NCBI RefSeq assembly: GCF_001956295.1
Contig: NZ_MRTD01000007.1
Span: forward strand, 1 to 64,000
Reading direction: 5' to 3'
Length of the DNA: 64,000 nucleotides
Source of the DNA: Paenibacillus sp. FSL A5-0031
GTDB taxonomy: Bacteria > Bacillota > Bacilli > Paenibacillales > Paenibacillaceae
The notes under the pieces were generated by a model. The model did not search any database, had not been told where the DNA came from, and was given only the letters and a program-made list of their open reading frames with translations. Each line of letters begins with the position of its first letter. Within the stretch, counting starts at the first letter, position 1. Below are positions 17,415 through 26,195 of the stretch, piece after piece. The translations under genes and the position numbers were made by a program.

Positions 17415-18434
17415 CTATCCATTCATAACATATCGACTGAGAAATGCCGCCACTTTTTGTTCATAGGCTGTTGTATCCGTACCATAGGACATGCCGTGAC
17501 CAGCACCCTCGGCGATATAAATATCTTTGTCAGCTTTACAAGCTTCATAAAGCCTCCACACCATTTCTGTAGGTACAAAAGTATCGGCGGAACCATGAAT
17601 AAAGAACATGGGCAGCTTATTTTTATCCAGCTGCTTGATTGCAGATGCCTCCTCGAAGCTATAACCTGCTTTAAGGCGGGTTAATAAGCTAGTTGCAGGC
17701 AAAATCGGAAAAGCAGGCAGCTTGTACATCCGCTTTAGTTGATAAGAGAGCTGATCGGTAACAGACGTATAGCCGCAGTCCTCCACAATGACCTTGACTT
17801 GTTTTGGAACGTTTTCACCGCTTACCATCATCACAGTCGCTCCACCCATCGAAATGCCGTGCAGCACAATTTGCACCGATTCACCAAGTTTCTGTACGAC
17901 CTCGTCTATCCAAAGGAGATAATCCTTCCGATCTGGCCAGCCGAAGCCGATGTAATCGCCTTCACTATCGCCATGACCTCGATCATCAGGCATGAGCACG
18001 TTATACCCAAGCCTGTCATAATAAAATTTAGCGAAGCTGCCCATATCTTTCCCTTGCGAGGAATAGCCGTGTGCAAGAATGACGGTTTTGGACGTCAAAG
18101 TTTTGGCTTCAAGGTAATAGCCGACCAAGGAGAGACCGTCACTTGAAGTAAGGTGCCAAATTTCATATGCTTGTTTTTCTATCCATTCTACCCCTATAGC
18201 CTCAACCGGTGTTGGTCCAGTTTCGTCTGTTAGCGCAATGGCAGCTTGATCATCCGTTTCCTTTTCTCCGTGAATTTGCGCTAAATCCTGATTATTGCTT
18301 AAAAATGCTTTGGAGTTTCGTTTGATTGCCACGTAATAGAAATAATAACTAATCACAGTAAGTAAACCGATAAAAAGGACCGCCAAACCTCCTATTCCAA
18401 GTACAATTCTGCTCATCAGCATCGTCATAGTCAT
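17415..18434 (-). CDS. alpha/beta hydrolase with N-terminal membrane anchor
   Basis: 339 residues. One membrane helix at about 10-32 ('GIGGLAVLFIGLLTVISYY') anchors a serine hydrolase domain outside or at the membrane. The nucleophile elbow reads GISMGG, an oxyanion HGYSSQG follows the first strand, the acid is in HGSADTFVP and the catalytic His in GAGHGMSYG. It resembles the B. subtilis YqkD/YfhM-type hydrolases; the substrate is unknown. The ATG at 18434 follows TTGGAGGA at five bases. It reads alone. Confidence 0.85.
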   Translation of the reverse strand: MTMTMLMSRIVLGIGGLAVLFIGLLTVISYYFYYVAIKRNSKAFLSNNQDLAQIHGEKETDDQAAIALTDETGPTPVEAIGVEWIEKQAYEIWHLTSSDGLSLVGYYLEAKTLTSKTVILAHGYSSQGKDMGSFAKFYYDRLGYNVLMPDDRGHGDSEGDYIGFGWPDRKDYLLWIDEVVQKLGESVQIVLHGISMGGATVMMVSGENVPKQVKVIVEDCGYTSVTDQLSYQLKRMYKLPAFPILPATSLLTRLKAGYSFEEASAIKQLDKNKLPMFFIHGSADTFVPTEMVWRLYEACKADKDIYIAEGAGHGMSYGTDTTAYEQKVAAFLSRYVMNG

Positions 18435-18739
18435 TCATTCCTCCAAGTAGGCGGTTATGTGTGAATTTGTTCTATGTCTCTATCATACTGAAGAAAGCTG
18501 CTAAAAGGGAGCGGATTGTTGAAGTAATGGTTTGAGTGTGGAGAATATAAAGGTATTGCCAGCTTCTTTATGGAATCAATCGTTATTATTGTTTCTTTTC
18601 TAATGAAAATCATTCCTTGCCTGCAATATTTCTTGTCTAAGCTCATTAGCTTGCTTTTATCAATGATGTTCATTACCAAAAAATAGTATATACTAGGCTC
18701 ATATCGTACATATTCGGGTTGATGAGGGGTATAAGAGGC

Positions 18740-20191
18740 ATGGAAATCGTAGAGGCAACCATTTCGTCCATTCAAGCCGCTTTGGAATCTGGCGAGATCA
18801 CATCTCGCGAACTTGTACTATTTTATTTTGACCGAATTGCAGCGCATGATAAAGATGGACTCACGATAAATTCGGTGCTTGAGCTTAACCCCGATGCTTT
18901 ATTTATAGCTTCTGCATTAGACAGCGAACGAGCTGTCCAAGGCCCAAGAGGTCCGCTTCACGGCATCCCCATCATGCTCAAGGATAATATTAATACAGGG
19001 GATAACATGCATACGAGCGCTGGCTCGCTTGCGCTTGCCAATTCCTATGCGGGAGTAGATGCTTTTATTGTAAAAAGGCTGCGCGAAGCGGGGGCCATTA
19101 TATTAGGGAAAGTGAATATGACGGAGTTTGCTAACTTTATGACAGATGGAATGCCGTCTGGCTATAGCTCACGGGGCGGCCAAGTTCTTAATCCTTACAA
19201 CATATCTACGCCGACAGGCGGATCAAGCGCTGGTTCAGGCGTCGCGGTGGCTTGTAATTTTTGTATGGCTTCGATTGGCACGGAAACCTCAGGATCGATC
19301 TTAAATCCAGGCAATTTAAGCTCAACCGTGGGCATTAAGCCGACCGTTGGACTGGTGAGCCGATCAGGCATATTACCACTCTCAAACTCACAGGATACTG
19401 CGGGTCCAATGGCAAGAACTGTAACGGATGCAGTGATCTTATTAAACGTTATAACGGAGCATGATGACAGGGATGCTGCAATGGGTGCGGGGTACTTTAA
19501 AAAACATAAGGATTATCGTGTTTTCCTTGATCCGAAAGGTCTTGAGGGTGCACGAATTGGCATTCCTAGAGATTATTTTTTTGAGGAATTAACGGACGAG
19601 CAGCTAGCCATATTTAACGACGCAGTAGAGGTGATGAGAAAACAAGGCGCGGTCATCATTGACCCGGCTGATGTAAGAACTGCTAGGCAAATCGTTTATT
19701 CATCGGTAGTGCTGAATGAATTCAAATCCTCGATAAACGCATATTTGTCCAAGCTGCCTCCAAACGGCAAAATTCGCTCGCTCAAGGACATTATTGCTTT
19801 TAATAACGAGCATCCGGTTGAAACCTTGAAGTATGGACAGTCTACTCTGCTGTTAGCAGAAACGACGACTTCAGGTACGCAGACTGAGCTTCCTTATCTT
19901 CGAGATCGGCTTGCAGATCTCCGTTTATGCAAGGAAGAGGGAATAGATGCGACGATGAAGGAGCATCAGCTTGACGCGCTGCTTTTTCCTGCTGACTTTG
20001 GTGCAAGGATTACATCGCGTGCAGGTTATCCATCAATTGTCGTGCCAGCTGGCTATACTTCAAAAGGAGTGCCATTTGGTGTGACATTCGCTGCGAGGGC
20101 TTTTGAGGAGCCGATGCTCATTAAACTCGCCTATGCATATGAGCAGCACAGCAGGATGAGGCGTCCGCCTTCATTAAAGAGCTATATTTAA
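18740..20191 (+). CDS. amidase (amidase signature family)
   Basis: 483 residues, the usual length for this family, which hydrolyses amide bonds of small molecules. The catalytic triad Ser-cisSer-Lys is visible: Lys in 'PIMLKDNINT', cis-Ser in the Gly/Ser-rich STPTGGSSAGSGVAVA, and the nucleophile Ser in GTETSGSILNP. The substrate is unknown and it lacks the GatB/C neighbours of the tRNA amidotransferase. ATG 18740 is chosen because the domain starts directly (MEIVEATISS); GAGGGG lies about ten bases upstream. A start 21 bases upstream is possible. Confidence 0.9.
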   Translation: MEIVEATISSIQAALESGEITSRELVLFYFDRIAAHDKDGLTINSVLELNPDALFIASALDSERAVQGPRGPLHGIPIMLKDNINTGDNMHTSAGSLALANSYAGVDAFIVKRLREAGAIILGKVNMTEFANFMTDGMPSGYSSRGGQVLNPYNISTPTGGSSAGSGVAVACNFCMASIGTETSGSILNPGNLSSTVGIKPTVGLVSRSGILPLSNSQDTAGPMARTVTDAVILLNVITEHDDRDAAMGAGYFKKHKDYRVFLDPKGLEGARIGIPRDYFFEELTDEQLAIFNDAVEVMRKQGAVIIDPADVRTARQIVYSSVVLNEFKSSINAYLSKLPPNGKIRSLKDIIAFNNEHPVETLKYGQSTLLLAETTTSGTQTELPYLRDRLADLRLCKEEGIDATMKEHQLDALLFPADFGARITSRAGYPSIVVPAGYTSKGVPFGVTFAARAFEEPMLIKLAYAYEQHSRMRRPPSLKSYI

Positions 20192-20364
20192 TGGGATAGG
20201 ACGAGATGCCGCATCTCGACTATTATACGTTTGACGGAGATTTGACTTAGAGCTTTTTTAGTGCGCATCAAGCAAAAACGCCTTCGGCGTCCTTTAGACG
20301 CTGTGTAGCTTTGACGGTGAAATATAAGATAAGTATGAGAAAAAGATATCCTTTCCTATATTTT

Positions 20365-20405
20365 AAAAAATCCTCTCGACTGTTGGAGTCGGGAGGATTT
20401 GTATG
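20365..20405. terminator. bidirectional terminator between amidase and DUF2536 genes
   Basis: The stem AAATCCTCtCGAC / GTCGgGAGGATTT is flanked by A- and T-rich sequence on either side. A smaller hairpin ACGCC-TTC-GGCGT lies at about 20278-20290. The rest of the 225-base gap looks empty. Confidence 0.7.
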
Positions 20406-20415
20406 CCTTATAGCG

Positions 20416-20625
20416 CTATTTCTTCGCTTTAAAGTGAACAACCGCACTATAAAGCATCTTTTCGATTTTAGGATTAAAAACAGCATGATGGCTGACGTGG
20501 AACACCTCTAGCAGCAAACCTTTATTATTTTCAATTTGCTGATCGATTTTTAACTCTAGCGTCTTCAAGTCATAGGCTTCAAAAAATTCGATCTTATTTT
20601 CAATTAAATCTAGTCGGAAGTCCAT
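20416..20625 (-). CDS. DUF2536 family protein (YrzA-like)
   Basis: A 69-residue small protein of unknown function, known from Bacillus and Paenibacillus. It is soluble, beginning with RLDLIENKIEFFEAYDLKTL and ending 'YSAVVHFKAKK'. AGGAGATA is seven bases before the ATG. It lies just after the MFS transporter gene in the same direction, 52 bases apart, but may have its own promoter. Confidence 0.8.
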   Translation of the reverse strand: MDFRLDLIENKIEFFEAYDLKTLELKIDQQIENNKGLLLEVFHVSHHAVFNPKIEKMLYSAVVHFKAKK

Positions 20626-20677
20626 TTGTTTATCTCCTATAAATAGATTTATAACCTAAACCCATTATACAGAGATA

Positions 20678-22051
20678 TTACTTCGCCCACAAAGCTTCAA
20701 TTTCTTCAAGTGATTTTCCTTTGGTTTCCGGTACAACACGCCATGTAAACAAGAAGGCGAGCAAGGCCATGCCGCCATAAATCCAGAACGTAGCGGCTGG
20801 TCCAGCAGAGCTAAGCATAGGCGGAAACGACTGTGAAACGAGATAATCCGCTGCCCAGAGCGCCATTGCAGCAATAGCAGTCGCTTTTCCGCGAATACGG
20901 TTAGGGAAGATCTCAGACATGATGACCCATACGACCGGTCCAAGCGAAATAGCAAATGAAGCCACATACAATAAAATAAAGATAAGCACGAGTGGACCTG
21001 CTGCATGTCCCGTTTGAAAAGCGATGCCTATAACAATCAAACAAATCGACATGGAAGCCGAACCAACGAGCAGAAGCGCTTTGCGTCCTACTTTATCAAT
21101 GAGCCATAGAGCAACGAGGGTGAACAATAAGTTGATAAAGCCGACCAAAATCGTTTGGATCAATGAAGCGTTTGTTCCTGCGCCTGTTGCTTTGAAAATT
21201 TCTGGCGCATAATACATGACGGCGTTGATGCCTGTCACCTGTTGGAGCACAGCAAGTCCAACTCCTACAATTAATGCAATTCGAAGCCCAGGAGAGAATA
21301 GCTGCCGAATCGAACCGCTCTCTTGCTCGAACGAATGCTTAATATCGATCACTTCTTTTTTGGCGAGCTCTTCGCCGTGAATACGTAATAAGATCGGAAG
21401 AGCTGCCGCTGCGCGCCCTTGCTTGATCAGCCATCTTGGGCTCTCGGGCACAAAAAATAGCAAAATCAAAAACAACAAACCAGGTATAGCGCCAACTCCG
21501 AACATCCAGCGCCAAGCGGAGGCGATGCCCCATGCTTCGTCACCTGAGCCGGAAATCCATAGGTTTACGAAATAAGTAAGAAAGATGCCTGTAACGATGG
21601 CGAGTTGGTTAAGTGCAACAAGTCTGCCGCGATATTTTGCAGGTGCAATTTCGGCATTGTAAAGCGGGCATAACGTAGAGGTAATTCCGATTCCGATTCC
21701 ACCAATAATCCGAGCCACAATAAACGCGGAAAAAGTATCCGGAACAGCTGAGCCAATCGAGCTGATAATAAATAGGGTCGCGGCAGCAATAAGAACCTTT
21801 TTACGTCCGAAGCGGTCTCCCAAAATACCAGACATAGCCGCGCCGACAATACAGCCAATAATTAAGCTCGATACAGCCCATCCCACTTGAAGCTTAGATA
21901 AGTCGAATCGATCCTCCATAAAACCGACAGCACCTGATACGACTGCTGTATCGAATCCGAATAATAATCCGCCAAGAGCGGAAACAATGGAAACAAGCGT
22001 CACAAATTTCATGCTTACTTGTTCATTTTTGTTAGTAATCGGCATTTCCAT
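20678..22051 (-). CDS. MFS sugar porter (sugar:H+ symporter family)
   Basis: 457 residues with 12 membrane helices. It carries the sugar-porter signatures GDRFGRKK (loop 2-3), 'RIIGGIGIGITSTLCPLY' (PESPR-family helix 4 region), PESPRWLIKQGR after helix 6, 'GINAVMYYAPEIF' (sugar site, helix 7) and PETKGKSLEEIE at the end. These import hexoses or pentoses (XylE/AraE/GLUT-like) with H+. Its neighbour 230 bases away is a three-gene sugar-sensing operon on the same strand, so it may be controlled by it. The start follows AGGAG. Confidence 0.93.
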   Translation of the reverse strand: MEMPITNKNEQVSMKFVTLVSIVSALGGLLFGFDTAVVSGAVGFMEDRFDLSKLQVGWAVSSLIIGCIVGAAMSGILGDRFGRKKVLIAAATLFIISSIGSAVPDTFSAFIVARIIGGIGIGITSTLCPLYNAEIAPAKYRGRLVALNQLAIVTGIFLTYFVNLWISGSGDEAWGIASAWRWMFGVGAIPGLLFLILLFFVPESPRWLIKQGRAAAALPILLRIHGEELAKKEVIDIKHSFEQESGSIRQLFSPGLRIALIVGVGLAVLQQVTGINAVMYYAPEIFKATGAGTNASLIQTILVGFINLLFTLVALWLIDKVGRKALLLVGSASMSICLIVIGIAFQTGHAAGPLVLIFILLYVASFAISLGPVVWVIMSEIFPNRIRGKATAIAAMALWAADYLVSQSFPPMLSSAGPAATFWIYGGMALLAFLFTWRVVPETKGKSLEEIEALWAK

Positions 22052-22101
22052 TTCCGTTTCTCCTCTCTGTCAAAAACCTTTCCTGCGTGAAAACGAACTT
22101 T

Positions 22102-22110
22102 ATTATAGCA
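22102..22110 (-). promoter_or_regulatory. extended -10 promoter of the MFS sugar porter
   Basis: On the minus strand TGC-TATAAT is a perfect extended -10 box about 50 bases before the start codon. A clear -35 box is not seen, which such promoters can lack. A small GAGCG-gatt-CGCTC hairpin lies just upstream. Confidence 0.5.
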
Positions 22111-22233
22111 TGCAAAAAGAGCGAATCCGCTCGTAAAAACCTGCATTAATGAGTGTTGTTCCCGCATTTATTTTAGACATTGCAAGCACAGGGAAACGAA
22201 TAAAGAGAACTAGCATTTTGTTGTCATCCCAGC

Positions 22234-22270
22234 ACAAAAAAGTCCATGTCGTTGCAGCATGGACTTTACT
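22234..22270 (-). terminator. terminator after the sugar-sensing operon
   Basis: The stem AAAGTCCATG / CATGGACTTT with a nine-base loop is followed by six T on the minus strand, just after the response-regulator stop. Confidence 0.8.
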
Positions 22271-22284
22271 TTTTTGCTCATTTT

Positions 22285-23619
22285 TTATCCCCGGTAGTCG
22301 GAGGGGGGGACGCCGGTCACTTTTTTAAAGACACGGCTGAAATAGTTTGGATCATTATAACCGACCTCAAAGCAAACTTCCTTTAAACTCAGTTTTCCAG
22401 TTGCCATTAACGCTTTCGCCTTTTCGATACGAAGGGTAGTGACATATTCGATAAAGGTTGTGCCTACTTGCTGCTTAAATATTTTACTGAAATAGTGTGG
22501 GTTTAGATGAACGGATTCGGCTACCTCTTCGAGTGAGAGGTCCTTCGTATAGTTGTCTTGAATAAAACGTTGTGCGCGGTCTAGCACGGATTGGGTTTGC
22601 TGCTCCCGCTGCTCTCGAATACGCTGCATTGCTGAGATAACATACGCTTCAGGTATAGCTTCCACATGTTCATGCTGCTTGTTATTACGATTCAGTGAAG
22701 GGACTGCAACATGTATCAATTCATCAAAGTGGCATATCTTGCCGCATTGCTCATAATAATTGGAGGCAAATACAGCCTCGAAATAGGATTTGCGCAAACC
22801 CTCAACACCCGAGCGCGTTTTTCCGATACCGACTAAGATATCAACCTCAAGCTGACGTGCTGCAATCGTACATAGTACTTCACCTAAAGCGGTTCCGGCT
22901 GCCTTCCAATTTGCATCCACAACAGATTTATCATGATTGATGAAGATAGCCATATGACGATCAATTAAGGAGCTTACAATACTATTCGTTAAAGATGATT
23001 TGATAAAGCTTCTAATTGTATCGTAAACTTTTTGCTTGGGATTAGCTTTGACATGCTCGGGAAATGCGATCACGATCGCACAGCCTTGTCCTAGTGGAAA
23101 GCTGAGCCATTCTGATAATTGCTCGATATCGGTATTTGTAACATGATCGACCATAAACATCATAGCGAGTTCATTTTCTGCTAAAGGCATTAATTGAGAA
23201 ACTTTATGCCGCAGCTCTAGTTCGTCCGAGCGTTTCCTCTTCTCCAGCTCGAGTTCCTGTATGAGCTGCTGAAGCGTATGTATGATATGCTCGCGTTTGG
23301 CAGGCTTGACTAAATACTCTTTCACTCCGAGAGAAAGAGCTTCTTTGGCATATGCAAAATAATCATAAGCGGTCACCATGACGAACTTCACATCCGGCAA
23401 GGTATGCTTGATTTCGCGGATTGCTTCTAAGCCTTGAATGCCGGGCATATTGACATCCATAAGTACGATATGGGGGCGATATTCCTCTGCTTTTTCTATC
23501 GCGACACGTCCATTCTCGGCTTGGATGATTTGAAAGGTATTCGGAAGCATTCGTTCAATGATCAATTCCAAGCCTTCCCGCTCAAGTGCTTCATCATCCG
23601 CGATTAACAGTCTGTACAT
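22285..23619 (-). CDS. YesN-type response regulator (receiver + AraC DNA-binding domain)
   Basis: 444 residues. The receiver has ADDE at 7-10 and phospho-acceptor Asp55 ('IVLMDVNMPGIQG'). The middle region is unclassified. The C-terminal 100 residues form two AraC helix-turn-helix units: 'LSLEEVAESVHLNPHYFSKI' and 'LSLKEVCFEVGYNDPNYFSR'. It is the output of the LytS-type kinase and probably activates sugar genes nearby. The start at 23619 overlaps the end of the kinase gene by 26 bases and matches the domain start. A longer frame from 23691 lies inside the kinase gene and is rejected. A terminator follows the gene. Confidence 0.9.
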   Translation of the reverse strand: MYRLLIADDEALEREGLELIIERMLPNTFQIIQAENGRVAIEKAEEYRPHIVLMDVNMPGIQGLEAIREIKHTLPDVKFVMVTAYDYFAYAKEALSLGVKEYLVKPAKREHIIHTLQQLIQELELEKRKRSDELELRHKVSQLMPLAENELAMMFMVDHVTNTDIEQLSEWLSFPLGQGCAIVIAFPEHVKANPKQKVYDTIRSFIKSSLTNSIVSSLIDRHMAIFINHDKSVVDANWKAAGTALGEVLCTIAARQLEVDILVGIGKTRSGVEGLRKSYFEAVFASNYYEQCGKICHFDELIHVAVPSLNRNNKQHEHVEAIPEAYVISAMQRIREQREQQTQSVLDRAQRFIQDNYTKDLSLEEVAESVHLNPHYFSKIFKQQVGTTFIEYVTTLRIEKAKALMATGKLSLKEVCFEVGYNDPNYFSRVFKKVTGVPPSDYRG

Positions 23620-25045
23620 GTATGTTTTCACCGTCCTCTCTAACAGGTATTCGGATTGTGATTGTCGTTCCGATGCCCCGTTCGCTTTCAATATCGACTA
23701 ATCCATGTAGACCATAAAATAGTTGGAGGCGCTTAAACACATTTTTTGTGCCAAGGCCTGTTGATTGTTCGGTGAATGCGCCAGCTTCCATTCGGAGCAG
23801 CGAATCTCGAATCTCTTCCGTCATACCGCTGCCATTGTCGGAAATGGAGATACGTACATGATGTTGATCTTGCTTTATTTCAAGGCGAATCTTCGCTCCA
23901 TTCTCCATACGTTCAATGCCATGAACAAAGGCGTTTTCTACGATGGGTTGAAGCGTGAGCGCAGGGATGTGATATGACAATGCAGATGGGTCGATATCCT
24001 TCACTAGCTGAATGCGGTCGCGAAAGCGTGCTTGTTGAATGGTGAAGTACTCCTCTACATGTGCTACCTCATCTCTGAGCGTGACCGCATGCTCCAGATT
24101 GCGCAAGTTATATCTCAGTAAATTGGACATCGAAATAATGAGATCACTTGTTTTCTCGGCTCCTTCAATGAGCGCTAGCTTGGATAACACATTAAGCGTA
24201 TTAAAGAGAAAATGCGGATTAATTTGGCTTTGCAGCGCTTGCAGCTCTAATTCCTTAACGAGTCGATCCTTCTCCAAGCTTGCTTTATCCCGCTCCATCA
24301 ATTCGAGGAGGTCGCTCGACATTTGCTCGAATGCGCCTGATAATACGCCAAGCTCATCCTTGGCTTGCAGCTCGTTTGAGCTTTGCTTTAGATGTCCCTT
24401 GGAGATCTGCTTCGCACGTGAGACAAGACTGCTTACAGGTCCAGTAATGCTGCGTGAAATCCATATGGCAAGTAAAATGCTCAGCAGAGTGTTCGTTATG
24501 AAGACGGCGGCACCGAGCAAATACATGCGTTTATTTTCTGCTTGAATCTGCTCATATACAGGTTCATAAATGTTTAACTCCAATTCAACCAGCTGCTGGC
24601 TGTCCTCTTGTATGAAGCTTGCTGTCCTTTCCGCATTCTCGTATTGAGTGAGCGACACCTTCAACCTTTCGTCAGAAGCTGCAGTGAAAGCGTCTTGCTG
24701 CTGCTCCAAAAAAGTATCTAACAGATGAACGTAGCTAGTAACAGTGGAGGAAGATATGGAAACATTCGACTTTTCTTGGAGCAGCAAGCGCAGATCCTGA
24801 AGTCCCACTCGACTATGATCATATCGCTTTTTATTGCTGTCGTCTGGATTAAGCAAATAGCTATGCAGCGTACTTAAGTTGTTCTCTACAACCTTGGAGG
24901 ACTGGTTGTACAAAAGGATACGATCGATCATTTGATTATAGCTTTGCTGAACCATCTTTCCACTTTGAAATAAAAAGAACGTAACCAAATTAATGAGCAG
25001 AACGAGTAATGGGATGAAAATGAGCAGCTTAGTCCGAATAGTCAT
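23594..25045 (-). CDS. LytS/YesM-type sensor histidine kinase
   Basis: 483 residues. A first membrane helix at about 8-25, an extracellular sensor domain of about 150 residues and a second helix near 178-198 are followed by HAMP. Then comes the His_kinase (PF06580) box with the phospho-His in 'QSQINPHFLFNTLN' and an HATPase domain (N box 'QPIVENAFVHGIE', G box DNGSGM, 'GLGTKNVFKRLQ'). It is the middle gene of the sensing operon: its start overlaps the binding-protein stop by four bases. It should receive the ligand signal from that protein. Confidence 0.92.
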   Translation of the reverse strand: MTIRTKLLIFIPLLVLLINLVTFFLFQSGKMVQQSYNQMIDRILLYNQSSKVVENNLSTLHSYLLNPDDSNKKRYDHSRVGLQDLRLLLQEKSNVSISSSTVTSYVHLLDTFLEQQQDAFTAASDERLKVSLTQYENAERTASFIQEDSQQLVELELNIYEPVYEQIQAENKRMYLLGAAVFITNTLLSILLAIWISRSITGPVSSLVSRAKQISKGHLKQSSNELQAKDELGVLSGAFEQMSSDLLELMERDKASLEKDRLVKELELQALQSQINPHFLFNTLNVLSKLALIEGAEKTSDLIISMSNLLRYNLRNLEHAVTLRDEVAHVEEYFTIQQARFRDRIQLVKDIDPSALSYHIPALTLQPIVENAFVHGIERMENGAKIRLEIKQDQHHVRISISDNGSGMTEEIRDSLLRMEAGAFTEQSTGLGTKNVFKRLQLFYGLHGLVDIESERGIGTTITIRIPVREDGENIHVQTVNRG

Positions 25046-26037
25046 GGGCTGGTTTCTCCATTTTCTTGAACGAAGGGCTTCTGGCCTTGTACCGATATTT
25101 TCGTATAATGCTGCACAGGAAGCTCCTTGCCATGGAGGTAATCGTTCAACTGCGATACAGCTTCATTGCCCATGTCGTAAGGCTGCTGGACAATGGTTGA
25201 ATGGATGATTCCACTGCGAATAAGCTCCAAAGTTTCATCGAGCGCATCAAATGCAAAAATTTGCAGGCCTTTTGGCCGAATGCGTTCAGCGGCCTCCGCG
25301 ATACCGATCGCATCGAGTGCGCTTAATCCGACCATTACATTCAGCTGTGGATAGTGCTGAAGCAGTTCCTCTGTTTCACCTGATGCTTGGAGGCGTGAAA
25401 TGTTTGAGGAGCGCACCTCGACAAGATTCAGCTCGGGGTAACGTGAAATAACCTCTCGAAATCCAGCAAGCCGCAGCTGCTGATTGGGGGCTTGCTCGTT
25501 TCCGATTAAAGCGGCGATTTGCCCATGATTTCCAGCCGCTTCGGCAACCAATTCACCCATAACTTTGCCTGCATCGAAATTGTTTGTGCCGACATAAGAG
25601 AGCCTGCGGCTGCTAGGAGCATCTGTATCAATCGTTAAGACAGGAATGCCATAGCTAATCGCTTTATTAATTAAATCGATATACTGCGGGTCGCTAAGCC
25701 CCTGTACGAGCAGCGCATCAGCTTTGGCTGCAATAGCTTTCTCCAGCAGCTTCATTTGCTCCGCGGGATTAATGCGAAACGGTCCTGTATATTCAAGCTC
25801 CATCCCAAATTCAAACGCTGCATCTTTTGCGCCTCGTTCAATTGATCGCCAATATGGATTATCGATTTCTTGGGAGATGAGGACAATGTGATAAGGAGGT
25901 TTCTGGCTTACCTCGCTTGAGAGAATTGGCTGCAGCAGATCCTTTATCCGAAGCGTGGAGAGAAAGAAGCTTAGCAGAAGGCTGGAAAATACAATAAACA
26001 GAATGGCAATGCCTATGTTCCATTTACGATTAGACAT
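25042..26037 (-). CDS. membrane-anchored sugar-binding sensor protein (Peripla_BP_4 type)
   Basis: 331 residues. An uncleaved membrane helix at about 8-27 anchors a periplasmic-binding-protein domain of the ribose/xylose group: 'ISQEIDNPYWRSIERGAKD' at the start, 'AKADALLVQGLSDPQYID' and VLTIDTDAPSSRR later. No lipobox or ABC partner is present. It is the first gene of an operon with LytS/YesN-type partners, matching three-component systems such as Geobacillus AraP-AraS-AraT and clostridial XylFII-LytS-YesN. The likely ligand is a pentose or other monosaccharide. AAGGGAG precedes the ATG. Confidence 0.88.
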   Translation of the reverse strand: MSNRKWNIGIAILFIVFSSLLLSFFLSTLRIKDLLQPILSSEVSQKPPYHIVLISQEIDNPYWRSIERGAKDAAFEFGMELEYTGPFRINPAEQMKLLEKAIAAKADALLVQGLSDPQYIDLINKAISYGIPVLTIDTDAPSSRRLSYVGTNNFDAGKVMGELVAEAAGNHGQIAALIGNEQAPNQQLRLAGFREVISRYPELNLVEVRSSNISRLQASGETEELLQHYPQLNVMVGLSALDAIGIAEAAERIRPKGLQIFAFDALDETLELIRSGIIHSTIVQQPYDMGNEAVSQLNDYLHGKELPVQHYTKISVQGQKPFVQENGETSP

Positions 26038-26195
26038 TATACAACTCCCTTACTGCGTCCATTTATATCGGATTATTATACAAGAACAGCCGAATAATCA
26101 AAAGCTGCAGCGAAAATGAGCGACATTGAAGCTATACAACATACAACTAAATCATTATAATTTAGTAAAATTACGGAAAAAGAAAGGGGTTTATT

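Noticed and set aside
23620..23691. A longer N-terminus for the YesN-type regulator
   Set aside because: It lies in the kinase gene, and the receiver domain begins at the later ATG.
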